Shown piece after piece: positions 32,833-46,022 of a stretch of 64,000 bases of DNA. The stretch comes from Strigamia acuminata. Lineage: Eukaryota > Arthropoda > Chilopoda > Geophilomorpha > Linotaeniidae. Each line of letters starts with the position of its first letter. Positions within the stretch are counted from its first letter, which is position 1. Below the pieces are notes generated by a model, which had not been told where the DNA came from, searched no databases, and worked only from the letters and a program-made list of their open reading frames with translations. A program made the position numbers and the translations under genes. The stretch covers positions 17,448,427 through 17,512,426 of the forward strand of contig OX442315.1 of the NCBI GenBank assembly GCA_949358305.1. The letters run 5' to 3'.

Positions 32833-35800
32833 GGCAACGATTAATGAAGTGGTTGTTATCGTTCACTTGGGTTCCACCATCGCACACCTGCACACACCTG
32901 CACACTTCTGAAGGACTTGTGTTGTGAGTTGAGCGCCGTCCTGTGAGTGGTTGCACTCAATTGGACAGTGCGCATGCGTTTTCAGTTGTTTCCTTGGGCC
33001 AAATTGAGTTACAGAAAAGGAATCAGTGATACAATCCGCATATTAACATGAAATTTTGGTTTGGGTGATTTTGATTTATTTTTTTTTTGTTTTGGTTAGA
33101 AATTTTAGTTAAAATGGTGGCGTGTTGTTTTTGTTTTTTTAAATTCGTCGATGTTGTTTTTGGGAGTTTATTTTCGGGTGTTTGGAGATTAAATGAAGCT
33201 AACAGACTGCATTTAATTGATTTTTCACGTGAGTCAAGGTTATAAAATCCATTTGCAAATTCCGATGGAGATAAGAAAAATTTCAAAGTCGCGGGCTTTG
33301 ATTTTATTGTTTTTTTTTCTTATTCTTTTTCCTTTTTCTTTTCTTTTCCCGCTCTTGTTGAAAAACAGGAAGAAAATGAAGAATTTCTAGTCATTCTCGA
33401 TTCAATTCTATACGTAGAAAAGGGTCGCAAAGGTCGATAATTAACGGAACCGTGACCTTTTTTGTTACAACATTTGCTTTTCCTGGATAATTTTCTGTGA
33501 CTTTTTAAAGCATTTTAAACTTTTTTTTTCTTTTTCTTTGTTTTTTTTTTCTAATTCAGAAGTTTAATGCGAAAGAAATTTAAATTGGTTTCGGGAATTT
33601 AGATTAATTGTATGTACATACGGGTAATATATAGGAAACTTCGAATGGGGGTTCGGATTTAATAAGAATCTGCATCGAAGAATTAGAGAAATTCAAAATA
33701 TTAAATTTCGACGTTACATCTCTTCAAAAGTTAAATTGTACAGAATGACTTCTGACCTTTACATTATTAGTTAACTAAGTAATCGTAAAAATTTTAATTG
33801 GGGTCAGCTATGATTGATTACAGCGTATTACACACATCACCACAATTTTAATTAGGTCCTGCTGCAGTGAATGTATGCAGTTTCCGCTTGTTCAGTCCTA
33901 CGTTGTGAATCTCTGCGACATAACACGAATTCAATAAGGTAGGCGTAAAGTAAAACGATAAACACGGACAAATAAAACCATTTTAGATGTGTATTTTCTT
34001 TTTCTCTCCTCGTGTTTTACTGTATATTGCACTAGCCTAGCGAGATTTCCTAGGATATTTTTTTTATTTTGGATTAGATTTGGGTGTGGAAGTGTTTTCT
34101 ATTTCTTTTCTTCGTCCTGGATTGACTGGAAAGCTAAAAGCCACTTGTTCTCCTTAAATGTCTTTTGGCAGGCAGATGCAATGCCATTTATGATTTATTT
34201 TGGAAAATGCAATTGCAGTTTACTGCTTGGCCACTGGGGAAGGCCAGCAATAGCCGAAAACGTTTTGGCTTTATGGTTTAACATTTTTGCGCATTCTTTA
34301 AATATTTCCACCACGTGATGTCTAAATTACACTTTAGTTGTCACGTTAAACTATTTCCAAAGTAGTATAGTATTTAAAATTAAAATAATATCGTTGATTT
34401 TCTATATTTGGGCAGAGATATAGATAATTGTCTCCATCATCCACTCCTATATTAGCATCGATTTGTACCGCAAGTGTGTTCAATGAGAAATCACTTTTTG
34501 TTAGTTGGTTACTGGTTACGGTTGGTTGGTGTTGTATGATGCGTTTATGTCGAAGAACAACAATATAAGGCTAATAACTAAAAGTGACTTGGTTCTTTAT
34601 TATTTTGAATACACCCTATAGTGTTCATAATTGCTTTAAAAAAAATACTTTTCTTGCCTTTATGACTTTATGGAAATATAATGCGCCGCATTCTACAGCT
34701 CCGAGGTTAAAAATCGTTTAACTTTTGTGTGGAATTTGAGAATTCAGTGAAAAGTGTCAAAAATGATGGATAAAAGGCAGTTAAATTGGAAATTGATGAT
34801 GTTTCTCCTCTTTTTATGACAATTGCTAATTCCAAGTGGTTAAAAGCGGGGTTAGGGTTCAGTTTGAAATGTTGTAGGGGTTTCGCTGCGGCCCTCCCTG
34901 TTGTTTTACTCGCAATTACTCGGACCACAGGTGAAAGCAGAAGCCACATGCTGGGAAGGGCTTTTCATGATGCATTATTGCTCGTTTTTAGTTCGTTTTG
35001 AAAGTAAAAGTAACCTCCCACAGAGATGCTAGCTTCAGACGTCGTAAATTACGGTTGGCGCCTCAATTCCTTAAATCTTGGATAAAAAGGTAAGTCAATG
35101 GACGCCGTGACTCGTCCATCTCAAAACCCAACCCCAATTTGTTCAAGGCGGGTCGCCGAGAGGGTGACGTGACGGTTACACTATTTCTTCATTTTCGTGT
35201 CCATGACCGTTGTTGCGGTTTGTGGGCGAAACGTAAGACCAAATTAGGATGTAAACAGGCTCCGCCCTTATCCTAAAATGGGTGTTTGGCTTACGGTCAA
35301 ATGATGTAACTCGTTGAAAATGGCCAAGGACAATATTAAAGTTGCGTGTTTAGCACGTTAGGGTTATCAATTACTGATTTTCTTTTGTTCGTTTTTGATT
35401 TTATCTTTATCCTACACTTCTTACACTTTATTCTTCACGGGTCGTTGGTCCCGGTTCACAGTAATAAAGATATGATTTAATAAAAAAAAAATAAAAAAAT
35501 TTAAAAAAAAAGCAAAAAGCAAAAATTAAATCTAAACTTCCGGTCGTATATTATATCGTTTGTTCGTTGGTCTAATTTTTGAGTTAGTGGGAAAATAGGG
35601 CGATAGACAAAAGAGATAATTTTTCTCCATTTTTTTACAGTTCTAACCTTGGGAATGTCTTAGTTAGCATGAAATCTATTTCGGGAGTCTTTCCTTGTGG
35701 TACCGCCTTTAAGTGCAACGACAAGAGAGGCTTTGTTTGAGTCTTTTTGTATTCTACTTGCAGCTATTTTCGAAGTGTAACGGTTTTGTGTACAACTGAG

Positions 35801-37478
35801 GTCTGTTGAGAATCGAGAGATAGATGGGAGCTTAATGGGTGGATGGGGGAGACATCTTTTGTGAAAGTTGTCCTGTGTGGTCAATGAAATGTGACATGAG
35901 CTAAAAGCTATCCATTATAGCGATGCTGTGGAGTCACTTGCAGAGCAAAATTTGAGCATTTTCTGAGTTGTTGCCACCCAGAAGAGGCTGTAAACATAAA
36001 TTATACAGTAGTTACTGCATTGCTGATATTCTGCAAGACCAAAGGAAATTCCAAGATGGATTTTTTTCTGTGAAAAATAATGTAATAGTTTATTGTAGAA
36101 ACACTAAAAAGCTTTTAAACAGGAAGTTTGAAAACTGGACAACAAAAAAGTTTATTTACCAAAGGAATATACATAGGGTTTTCATTATCTTCAGATTGCA
36201 CAATGTTAATGCACAATTACACGGAATAAAACAAGCTTTGTATTGTATTTTCATTAGTTGGCAAACGCAAGGCCATTAAAGCACATGTTCACCAAAAGTA
36301 TTGATTGTGTTGTGGACGTGGTGTGTCTATCAATGCAACATCTCCCTACAATGACTGGAAAAATTGTTAAATTAGTTGCATTGATATGATAGAGAGTTCC
36401 ACTCCACCTTTGTCCCGAGGGGAGTGACCATCTAAGAGAATATTAGATATCAAACCTTTGTTATTTCGTTGATATGTTGAATAGTTTATTTTTATTTAAG
36501 TAATTTGATAAGAATAAAGCCCTCGAGGAAGCAATAAACAAAGTATTAGACTTGAAATATATGATTTATATTCAGAAACGATGATTTACCTGATAAACTA
36601 TGAATAATTTCGAGCCACTGTTGCTATAAATATAAACGAAAAAGTTGAATGAATTTTTAATTATTTTGTTTTTCCTTCATTTTCTTCATTTGTTTTACTT
36701 TTTAGTATCAATTAAGCATTTATTATTTGCTTTCAGTTCATTCATCTCACCGGAAATGGAATTACTGTATTTTCATTTCCAAGTATTTTGCTTTCCTTTG
36801 TTTCGATTCATTAATTTTTCACGCTTGTGAAAATACAATTTTCATTTCGAATATTTACATTTCATTCTTGTGCATTCTGGTCAGATTAATGTCATTTTGT
36901 TTGCTAAATTGTTGGTCTTAAATTCCGGTCTTAATTATTGATAAATTATTTACAAAATCGGAACATGTGTGCAGAACTGAGCTCATTGGCGCGTAATCGC
37001 CGTACGTGCCAGCCCAGCGCAAGACTTTAAGCTGTGTTTTGCCTTTTACTACTTTCCCTTTTATGGTTTGTCTTCATCCATAGATTTTCCTTTCATTCGC
37101 TCGCTCCCACACCCTCAATTGCTTATTTATACATTCACATCAGATTATAGCTAAGGCAATAAGCCTTATCTCTCACCCCCTCGTACTCAGTATCTGTTTT
37201 TCACATCAAAAATCATTTATTTCCGAAAAACAATAACAAAGACTACAAATATACTCGTAATTACATAAATAAACGCAATAAATAGACCACACGATTTTTA
37301 GAAATAATAAACAGGTAATGTGATACAATTCACTCGTGTATAATAAAAAAAATTAGATTTTTGTGTTTTCGTGTGTAAAAAGAGGAATTTAGTGTTTGGA
37401 TTTGGCAATATGTGTGCTGTGCAGGTACAATAAGTCAATCAACAGGTTTGAGATCTTTGTGGGATTCACCTGTAGAGT
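32833..37478. other. Intergenic region between ZP gene and GT31 cluster
   Basis: 4.6 kb. The first 150 bases upstream of the ZP start contain three ACACCTGCACAC-type repeats (32884-32910) and are the presumed promoter. The rest is AT-rich with T runs and no supported gene. Confidence 0.5.
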
Positions 37479-38522
37479 CTAATTACATTCCTTCCATAGT
37501 TTGCGCCACGTCTCCCTCATTTCTTCAGCTCCATACCCGTGGCCCGTAATAGCTCGTTTGTATGCACACGCGCTGCTGGGTTTGTTCACTCCGAAATTCC
37601 CGTGATCACTTCTCCGTACATTAGCCCTATTGGCCAATATCCCCGTAACATACACGTCTTCCACGAGGAAAACGGGCGTCTCTAAAGCCCTCGAATAAAG
37701 CGCTCGCGCAACGTCTCCAGACATGGCATAGGCGCCACCTGACAGGTAAACGGGAAAATATTTACTGCGGTACGCCGCCAATAGAGGGAGTCGTTTGGAG
37801 GCGCGCGATCGGTTAGGCTGTGCCATTTTGTTCAAATGACCAAATAACTGGAGTCTCGAATTTCGCGTCGCGGTCAGGTACAGGAGGAGACGAGGTAAAT
37901 TGACGAACATATCGTCGTCAGTTTTGAGCACGTAGCGGGCTTGTGGACAGAACGTGGTCACCCATTTGAGGATCATCACAGATTTGACCGAAAGGTTGAA
38001 ATACGTGTCTAAAAAGTCCTCTTGGATGAGGTCGTGGTGTAGTGCCGATTCCTCCATGATTTCTGGCTGGATTGTTTTGTCCAGAGGGCTGCGGTTTGAT
38101 TAGTGACGATTTTAATAAAGATTTTTGTACGTTTTTGGCTGATTTTTATTATACCTGCCCAACATGAAGACGAGACGTGCGTCTGGTCGTTGCTTGGCAA
38201 CTTGGCCCCATGATTTTCGCACGGCGTGGCGCAGATGCGAGTTTTGGACCGAGGAGCAAACGGCGACCAATAGCAGGATGTCGGATGATGCGGGGCAGAG
38301 ATGAGGGTCGTTGATGGTGTAATTGTATGTGTGGGGATCCAGCTTGCGAACTGAGTGGTCCATTTTGGGCATCAAGAGGGAAAAATTGATGGTTGGGGTG
38401 TCTGGTTGGATGAGGGGTCTGGGTCTTAAAGGAGGCGGTTGTGTGATGACAGAGACGTACACACCCAAGTGCACGAAAATGATGACACTGACGATGGACG
38501 CGCCCAAGCATTTCCTAGACAT
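37479..38522 (-). CDS. Beta-1,3-galactosyltransferase family protein (GT31), cluster copy A
   Basis: Type II Golgi enzyme expected to transfer galactose or GlcNAc in beta-1,3 linkage. Two exons, 38155-38522 and 37479-38088, phase 2; 978 bases, 325 aa, normal GT31 length. A short cytosolic tail precedes a membrane anchor (about 8-27) and a Pro-rich stem. Catalytic-domain signatures are LRHAVRKSWG (98-106), VFMLGSPLD, IQEDFLDTY, the metal-binding TDDD (179-182), YLSGGAYAMSGD and EDVYVTGI (266 on). The intron falls just after the FMLG motif. Donor and acceptor specificity cannot be read from sequence. First of three tandem genes on this strand. Confidence 0.93.
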
Positions 38523-39499
38523 TTGGCAAAGAAAGAAAGACTAGAGAAGTCAATATTGTTTTTTCTTTTTTTTTTATTGTGTTAAAAATAAATGAAATGA
38601 GACGTCTTGATTTTTTTTCCTTTAAAAATACATACAAATTGAATTTATTTTTTGTTTTTTATTTTTTATTTTTTAATTGAGTTAATCCCATGAACCTTTA
38701 ATGTGCCATTTAAATTTAATTTTTTTTATTTTTATTTTTAAACCATGTCGAGCATGATTTTACAATTTGGTTCTAATTAACCTGTTTATTTAACACTGAA
38801 AGGTTTATACCCCTAAATGCTCTCATAGAACACCCGCGCTCTATTGAAGAACCTAGATTCTCTCATGTAAGAAAAGATTTTTAACTAGATTTTTAAATCT
38901 CAAAAAGTCAATTTTTGCACATGAAAAAATGCATTTTTCACTTCCAAATACATTTTGGACTTGAAAAATTCATTTTAAAATATTTTTTTGTATATTTCTC
39001 ATTTTGTATCTCAATTATTTTGAGTTTTCAAATCCCTTTTAGCCTCTCCTCTTGAAACATAAATCTCTATTGCTTGACAAAGCAAGCAGAATGATTGAAT
39101 GATTCGACCAATTTGTCGTACGTTTTGTACCAAATTGTACAAAATTGAGCATCATCTTTCGAGCTGATTTAGCATTTTTTTTTTTTTTTTACCAATTGAT
39201 TTTCTTTAGAAAATCCTGAATCAAATGCGAAATACAGCCCTAAAATTACGTGCCAAACGAAGCATTACTTTAAAATTTCTTATTTTTATTTCTTATTTAT
39301 TTAAACCAAAAACAAGAGCCGTCCCAATCAATAAATGTCCTGAATTTCCGTCTGCCTCGTTGCTAAAGTTACGAACCGAAATAATGGCTTCATTAGATTT
39401 GTATTTGTGCTTTTCCCAGACGACATTCTACAGATCGCCTCATTACGTGTAAAAATCAAGACGAAGTACGAAGTTAGTGTTTAAAATTTTACTCTATAC
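38523..39499. other. Spacer between GT31 copies A and B
   Basis: About 1 kb of AT-rich DNA with long T runs. It must hold the copy A promoter (its start is at 38522) and the copy B 3' UTR. No other feature seen. Confidence 0.5.
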
Positions 39500-40474
39500 C
39501 TATCCATCACAAGGTCTTTCGGGGTCAATAACGAGCTTCCATAGCTGAAGCTGTTTTTCGGGCGTGATATGATGCGCGGTGAAGTGTCGAGTGACGTGGC
39601 AATCTGCTCGCAAACGTTCGCCACAGGTAAATCCGTCATGATGTTGCGGATGCACCCCTAAAGCACGCGCGCAATGGGCTGTGATAAACACGTCTTCGAT
39701 GGGTAAGTAGGGCATTCGCAAGGATGCGCGGAATAACGGCACGATGAGATCACCCGAGATGACGTACCCGGCTCCCGCGACGAATGGCGGATGGCCGAAA
39801 TCCGGCACCGGTGCGCCATTGAGCGAAATTGGACGAGGCAGTTTCTTCTGTTTGATGCAACCGGCGATCCAATTCGGACGACCTTCGTGCTCAACGTACT
39901 CGACCAGACGTGGCAAATTGACAAACACGTCGTCATCAGTTTTGAAAAAATGCTGCGCCATCGGACAAAACGAGGCCGTCCAACGGAGTGCCATGACGCT
40001 TTTTATCGTCAGATTAACATACGCGTCAATAAAGTCCTCTTGTATTATGTCTTTATGGATATCGCTTTCCCGAGCGATTTTTTCCTCAATCGATGCGTCT
40101 TTCGAGAGGCCCAGGAAGAAAAGGACACGAACACGGGCGTGTTTGTGTTTATTCAACGCCCACGATCGGCGAATGGCGTCGCGACGATCCTCGTTGGATG
40201 GACTCGAAGCGACGGCAACGAGGAGACTCAAAGTGGCGGAGCCGCAAACGTGTTTGTGATTAATGGTCAGTTTATACGGATGTGGATTGATGTGAACTTC
40301 ACTTTTAGGCACCAACCAATCAGGCACGTCGTCCTGTACCTGAGTTTGGCTTGTAAACCTAACCTTGGTCCAGATCCACAAGAGAACGAGTGAAATCAAG
40401 ATGCTAGTGACAACTACGGAAGTCGAAAGACCCCTTTTGACCCGTGAGCTGGAGAAATGGCGCAGATGGATCAT
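39500..40474 (-). CDS. Beta-1,3-galactosyltransferase family protein (GT31), cluster copy B, intronless
   Basis: Single exon, 975 bases, 324 aa. Cytosolic tail of about 16 residues with basic amino acids, membrane anchor about 18-36 (VVVTSILISLVLLWIW), then the GT31 domain: RRDAIRRSW (97-105), VLFFLGLSKD, IIQEDFIDAY, TDDD (179-182), VAGAGYVISGD and EDVFIT (260-265). N-glycosylation site at VNLT. Substrate unknown. It lacks the intron present in copies A and C, and the spacing to both neighbours (0.98 and 1.7 kb) fits local tandem duplication. Its coding DNA is GC-richer than its surroundings. Confidence 0.93.
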   Translation of the reverse strand: MIHLRHFSSSRVKRGLSTSVVVTSILISLVLLWIWTKVRFTSQTQVQDDVPDWLVPKSEVHINPHPYKLTINHKHVCGSATLSLLVAVASSPSNEDRRDAIRRSWALNKHKHARVRVLFFLGLSKDASIEEKIARESDIHKDIIQEDFIDAYVNLTIKSVMALRWTASFCPMAQHFFKTDDDVFVNLPRLVEYVEHEGRPNWIAGCIKQKKLPRPISLNGAPVPDFGHPPFVAGAGYVISGDLIVPLFRASLRMPYLPIEDVFITAHCARALGVHPQHHDGFTCGERLRADCHVTRHFTAHHITPEKQLQLWKLVIDPERPCDG

Positions 40475-42210
40475 GGATAATAAAAGATTTCATTTTTTTC
40501 AATTTTTCTTTTACCTGTTTCGAGGAATTTCTCGAAATGCTGTGAAAATTGCTTCATGTTTTTGGTTCCTGTACAAACGATAAACAAACATCTTCACCTT
40601 TAATCGTTATTTTCTCAAGTTTTCTTAATCTTACCTCTTCATTAATCCGAAAATTACTTGCCTATACACCTTCGGTCTGGAAGTTTTCTCAGGAGTTTCT
40701 GTCTCGAACATAAACCACCAAGTTCCAGTCCAAGTTTCTTTGCCGGAAGTAGGCAATTTATACCTTCGGGCAATGGGTCAACTCTCAACTACATTTGCCC
40801 TGACCTCTAATGGCCGACTTCACATTTACGGAGACCTCGTTATAGTGAAATGATTAATTTTTTTTCTCCTTTCTTTTCAACTGTAAAAGTAAGTTGTTAG
40901 TTTGCGTGTTTTATATCGTTTGATATCGTGACCGAATTTTTTGAGATTTTTAATATTCTTTTTTCCTCACTCGATGTTGTTCTCGTGTTTTTATTTCGGT
41001 GTTTACGAGGCTCGAAACGCGTCGTTCGTGTTCCTCCGATGCTAAAAACGGGGAAAAAAAGCAACCGCAAATGCCGTCACGATGGAATTTGCGGGAACGA
41101 ATGGTTATACTTTTCTTCCGTCTAATTTCTTATCTCGTTATGTGACGTAATGACCCCCCAATTGAGCTGATCTTTTGACTCCGTGTTCCACTCCGACGTT
41201 CGAGGCCCATTATCCGCCCGAGGGAAATTTCACGCCTGATTACCGTCCCAGCCTTAATATTGGTTCCATGCGCAATTAACTGACATCATTATTTTAAGCT
41301 CGACATCCCAAAAAAGGGTGTGTGATAAGGACCCATGTTTCTATCCACTCGTACGCTTTTGGCCTTCGCGAAAGTACGACTCGCCCAGCTTGATCACGGC
41401 TCACGTGCAACTTTGTGGTTGTTTCGTTTAAATTTTCATTGTGCTTTCCGCGTTCTATTTCTGCGCAAAGTGACGCGTCTTTGACCTGAAATTGAATTAA
41501 GCGGTAGGAATTCGGGATTACACGGAGCGAATACAATTATAGGGTGAATTGTTGGCTCAATATGCAGTAAATTGAATAAAAATCAAATCTAATCTTAATC
41601 AAAATCTGCTTCACTGCTGCGCATCGGGGCGCCATCAGCTGCTGCAGTCATTCCGATGGGATACAAGCTTGCATTGAGAAAATAGCACTTTTGTGTATGC
41701 ATGTTGCTACGGCAATGTATGTATTGTAAAATATGTGCATATTTGGAATTTTTAAATTTTTTGAATTTATAAGCGCTTTTATTTATTTCTCTCTTTATTT
41801 AACAACTCAAGTTTCAGCAAAAATATTTGTGCATTTATCATCTTTTCTGTTCCATGGCCGCATCCTTGAATGCAGAAACAACACGTTTTTATTTTTATTT
41901 TTTTTCAATATCTTTTTCTTTATTTCCGTTTTAATCGGTTCTTCAAAATATTCTACGTTATTATTAGAAAATATCACCTTCTTTGGTTTTCTTTTTAAAT
42001 ATTATAATATATTTATAAAAGAAGATAACAAATGACATCACATTTGTTAGAATATATCAAATTCATAAACGGTCCGCAATCTATTTCTATTCACTTCAAC
42101 TTATTGTCAACAATTTAAAAGAAAATAAAAAAAAAATAAAAAATTGTCACCTCGGGGAAGAAGAAGAAAACAAAAATAAAAATAAAAATAAAATAAAACA
42201 AACTTTGACA
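40475..42210. other. Spacer between GT31 copies B and C
   Basis: 1.7 kb, with a GC-richer block at 40900-41480 (upstream of copy B, possible promoter or enhancer) and two TGACATCA octamers at 41281-41288 and 42033-42040. Open frames at 40928-41125 and 41294-41536 have no recognisable content. Confidence 0.5.
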
Positions 42211-43503
42211 TCAACGGCACGAATTTTTCTTGACCGTTTTCAATTCCTCCCAAATGATCTTCATGTCCGTCGGACTCACTTTGTGCCCTGATATGGCGTT
42301 CCGAAAGGCACATCCGGTCGGAGCACGGCGTTCGTACGTAAAACCACTGTAATGACGTCGGGGGATGCCCACACGTCTCGCACATATGCCCGTAATAAAA
42401 ACATCCTCCAAGTGAAAAAGAGGCGTCCTCAACGTGACATTGAGCAAAGAACGCGCCACGTCCATCGACATGGCGTAAGCAGTGCCGGAAAGGTAATCCG
42501 GATAGACGCGCTCCCGGTAAGTGCTCACCGGCGCAAACCACTTTGACGTCTTCTGCCGAAACGGACGTGCGCCGCGCATCAGACGTCCGAACAGAAGACG
42601 CTTCCGTTTTTTCACTACGTTCAGGTACTTGAGAAGATTGGTGACGTGAATGAACATATCGTCGTCCGTCTTAAGTAGAAAATGTGCGCGGGGGCAATGT
42701 GCGTTCACCCATTTGAGCATCATGATGGATTTCAACGTCAAGTTGTTGTAAGTGTCGAGGAAATCTTCCTGAATCACATCGGAGTAGTTGGCCGCTTCGA
42801 CTTTGACGCGATCGTTAAGACTCGCATCTAGACTCGTGCCCAGAAGGAACGCGAGACGCACGATATCACTCGTTCGCCCGATTCGTGCCATTGAGCCCCA
42901 CGTATCTCTCACGGCACGTCTCGCGTCCAAATTGGTCAAAGAAGTGCACACGAAAATCACAAGCATTGGAGGCTCGACACCTGCACAGAGGTGCGGCTGG
43001 TTCACCACGTAATTGTATTCGTGGGGATCCACGCGCGGCGTTGGAGGTGGTTCCACCGTCGTCAGTGAACGTGACGTGCTTGTCACTTTGTTTTTGTTCG
43101 CTACCAGGTGTTTGATCACTTTTCCGCTTCGTGGATGTGGCGTTAGACTTTTTTCTGAAAAATAGATATTTTTTGTTCCTTTTTATTACATTGGACTATC
43201 TCAACTTGTCCTCTGCATTTGACGTTGAAGGACAAGTTGTTTTGCATAATATGTACCTGTTTGTAGTTTCTTTTCACCGGTTGCCATGAGTGTCCGTTCG
43301 ACAAATGAGGGGTCATTTAGTGTGTGGCTGTTATTGTTTATGCTAGTGTTGTTGCAATGCCGTGACGTATCATTGCTTATCTCGCCCATAGGTAGATAAG
43401 AAAATGTAATTTGCCTGGCGGGGTTTGTGAAAAGCAAGAAAGCGACTAGATTGCATAACCCGATTGCACTGATAATAGTGAATGCGGTCGCCTTGTTCGG
43501 CAT
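42211..43503 (-). CDS. Beta-1,3-galactosyltransferase family protein (GT31), cluster copy C
   Basis: Two exons, 43257-43503 and 42211-43154, phase 1; 1191 bases, 396 aa, longer than its neighbours because of an extended stem. Exon 1 encodes the anchor (TIISAIGLCNLVAFLLF, about 9-25) and an Asn-rich stem with several N-x-S/T sites. Exon 2 carries the catalytic domain: ARRAVRDTWGS, AFLLGTSLD, VIQEDFLDTY, TDDD (245-248), YLSGTAYAMSMD and EDVFITGI (332 on). The intron separates anchor and catalytic domain, unlike copy A. An acceptor at 43553 (TTATTTCTAG) suggests the mRNA begins further upstream, possibly with the 45-base exon at 44483. ATG 43503 is the first in-frame start after that acceptor. 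Confidence 0.9.
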
Positions 43504-44482
43504 CCCGCTTTGGCATCTGTGGTCCACGCTGAGGACCTCGTCTTGAAAAAGCTAGAAATAAAAATAAAATAAAATTTAAATAGAAATAAAAATAAAAATA
43601 AAAATAAATAATAAAGTGTCCGCTTTTTGCTTCGTTTCTGTGATTTATTGTGACAAATGCGAGAAATGTGGTTCGTTTTACGAATGGTTAGGTTGTCAGT
43701 AAGGGCGAAATGAATGTTATGCTATTGTGGGTTTATTGATATTTATGGCAATGAATACACCGTTTAATTTCAATTTAGAACAAAGCCAAGACATCACCAA
43801 TTTAAGTGAGAAATATGCGCTAATATTGAATATTTATTTTTATTGCGAATTGTTTGTTTTAAATGCGGTGTCAATTTAGATGTCAATTACGTTTGCCTCA
43901 GCTCCAGTTATTGTGTGTGGTTTAGCGCTTTTGAAATACCGACTATTTAATTTCAATCGAAACACATTTCAAAAAGCACCGCCTCCGACTCGACTGAAGA
44001 GCTTCACTGTAAGGCGTTGGTCCGCACGACTCTTAAGCTCGGGATGTAATCGAAAACGAGAAAGGCGTTCGAATCAGAAATTCCGTCATTTCAAAAGACA
44101 AAAGGAGCATTTATTATTCTCCCGTTTCCAAGTGACAGGTAGCGAACGCGTAAGAGTGGACAAAAGGAATGCGCGTGCAAGTGACAGATGAAGGGCGCCT
44201 TCCATTTATCGAGCAACGGGAACAGTTTATCGATTATCGGACATAAGTTCAATCAATAAACAAACTCAGGCGAGACGAATATTCTTTAAATTGACAATTT
44301 GATGGATTTTTTTTTTCTTTCTCTCTTTCACTAATTTGATAAATCTTTGTTGCGTTTTAATCAATTGTCACATTAAGCGAATTGCACATCACGGATTAGA
44401 GGACATTGATTGGTGTATTGTCAAAACGTCGAAAATCAATGTGATGTTTTTATTTCTTTTTAATTAATTTTAATTCACTTAC

Positions 44483-44527
44483 TTGTGGCGTTGTTAATTA
44501 ACGAATCTTTTCACCCATACTGCTCAT
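44483..44527 (-). other. Candidate 5' UTR exon of GT31 copy C
   Basis: A 45-base - strand segment framed by a good acceptor (TTCTATTTGCAG) and a good donor (CACAA then GTAAGTG). Spliced to the acceptor at 43553 it gives a leader with a 9-codon uORF ending in TAA before the copy C start. Based on splice signals and position alone. Confidence 0.35.
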
Positions 44528-45769
44528 CTGCAAATAGAAGAAACAAAAAGGTAAAATAAGTTGCCAACAATTTTGGCTTTCATGTCACAACAATTCGTCC
44601 GCTTGTCAAATCTCGAAAGTTTTGCTTGACTTCGTGGATACAGAAAAGAAGTGTGATGTGACGTGTGAAGTATGGATTCATGTTTCGAGCATTGTCAACT
44701 CAAAACCTTGTTTTAGTATACAATTTGCCAACCACTGCCCGTGTGTACAACGTGGAAAAGAGATTTGTTTGTTAATGCTTCTTGTCTATTTGTTGCCACA
44801 CAAAAATAAATAGCGTCGTAAATAGAGCATAAACCTGAATGTGTGTTGTCTTGCGCCAAATTGTTATTGGTGTGTATTAAAAACTAGTTTCAGGCACGGC
44901 TTGTCACCAACTTGTTTGTAATTTAGACATAACTACACAGTGTAGCGAGTTCATAAAAATATTCCCACAGTTTTGTGAAGTAACATTGAGAATTTGTTGA
45001 TGTCATTTTGTAGCAGTTTCGCCTGTCTTGCTGTAAATCATCCAGAAATTGAGCCTGAGCTGATATCATGAATGGATATACTGTACACTCTTACCTGACA
45101 CATCAATCTTGAAAAAAAACGAGGCATTAAACTTGCTAGATTGCGTTTTCCCCCGTGTTTCTATTTCCGGATCCATTTATTCAAAGTAACCATGATCTAC
45201 TAATGTGCCACATGGCTTTTACTAAGGCACATTAGCAATGTTAATTCGAAAATTATCACTACAACAACTACAGATAATGTAGTTAACGGCAGCTGTAACA
45301 GTTAACGATAGAACAGGATTGAAGATTTTAACTCAAGATTAAAACCAGGAAATTGCTCAATGAGATTCGAGTCAAAGTCAGTGGACGTTTGCTCATGGTG
45401 TTCTGTCTAATACGCACAAATAAAACCTGGAGTTCTCTTCGCATTATTTTACAAACTAAAACATGTAACGATTTTTTTCTTCTTCTCTTTTCATCGAAAA
45501 TCAAATCAAATTTTTTTTTCTTTTAAATTTGATTTCAAAAAGTAATTTGTAGAAAGCAAAAAGGAAACCAATTTATGCAAAGATAAAAATCGTGTAAAAA
45601 GAAAAAAAAAACAATTTTGACCTTTTATCGCGCAGCAAAAGTAAATTCAATTTTAGATTTTTCACCAAATTACATTAACAAAATGTTCCATTCTGCACGT
45701 GTTTTTAAATTTTAACATTTATTTTCACATACAGTGTGTTAAATTCCGGATAGCGTGTACTAATCCAGA

Positions 45770-46022
45770 TTAAAATTTAACCAAGTGGCTACGTTCATGT
45801 CCGACATGAATGTATTATTTACACGACGCGCAGTCTATGTTGCTAAACACGAATACGGTTAGGTTTGGCGGAGGATATAAAAGAAGATAAAACGTCGAAA
45901 ACATTGTTTTGAGAAAACATTGAGAAAACGAATCGACATCAATAGATCTCAACCAATCACAGAGCATTATTAAAATAATACATTCATGTCGGACATCAAC
46001 GTAGCCACTGCCAAAATTTAAA
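45770..46022. mobile_element. Inverted-repeat (foldback-like) element
   Basis: The left arm around GTGGCTACGTTCATGTCCGA (45785 on) and the right arm's inverse (45974-46009) match over about 38 bp, and AT-rich flanks extend the pairing to about 45770 and 46022. Each arm contains the near-palindrome CATGTCCGACATG. No target duplication was identified and the outer limits are uncertain. Confidence 0.5.

Noticed and set aside
39744-40393. Long plus-strand frames opposite GT31 copy B
   Set aside because: Antisense to a well-supported catalytic domain; they exist because the coding strand is GC-rich and stop-poor.
43203-43240. Short hairpin with arms AACTTGTCCT and AGGACAAGTT in the GT31 copy C intron
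   Set aside because: A single 10-bp stem with a 16-base loop can arise by chance and shows no link to a known RNA.
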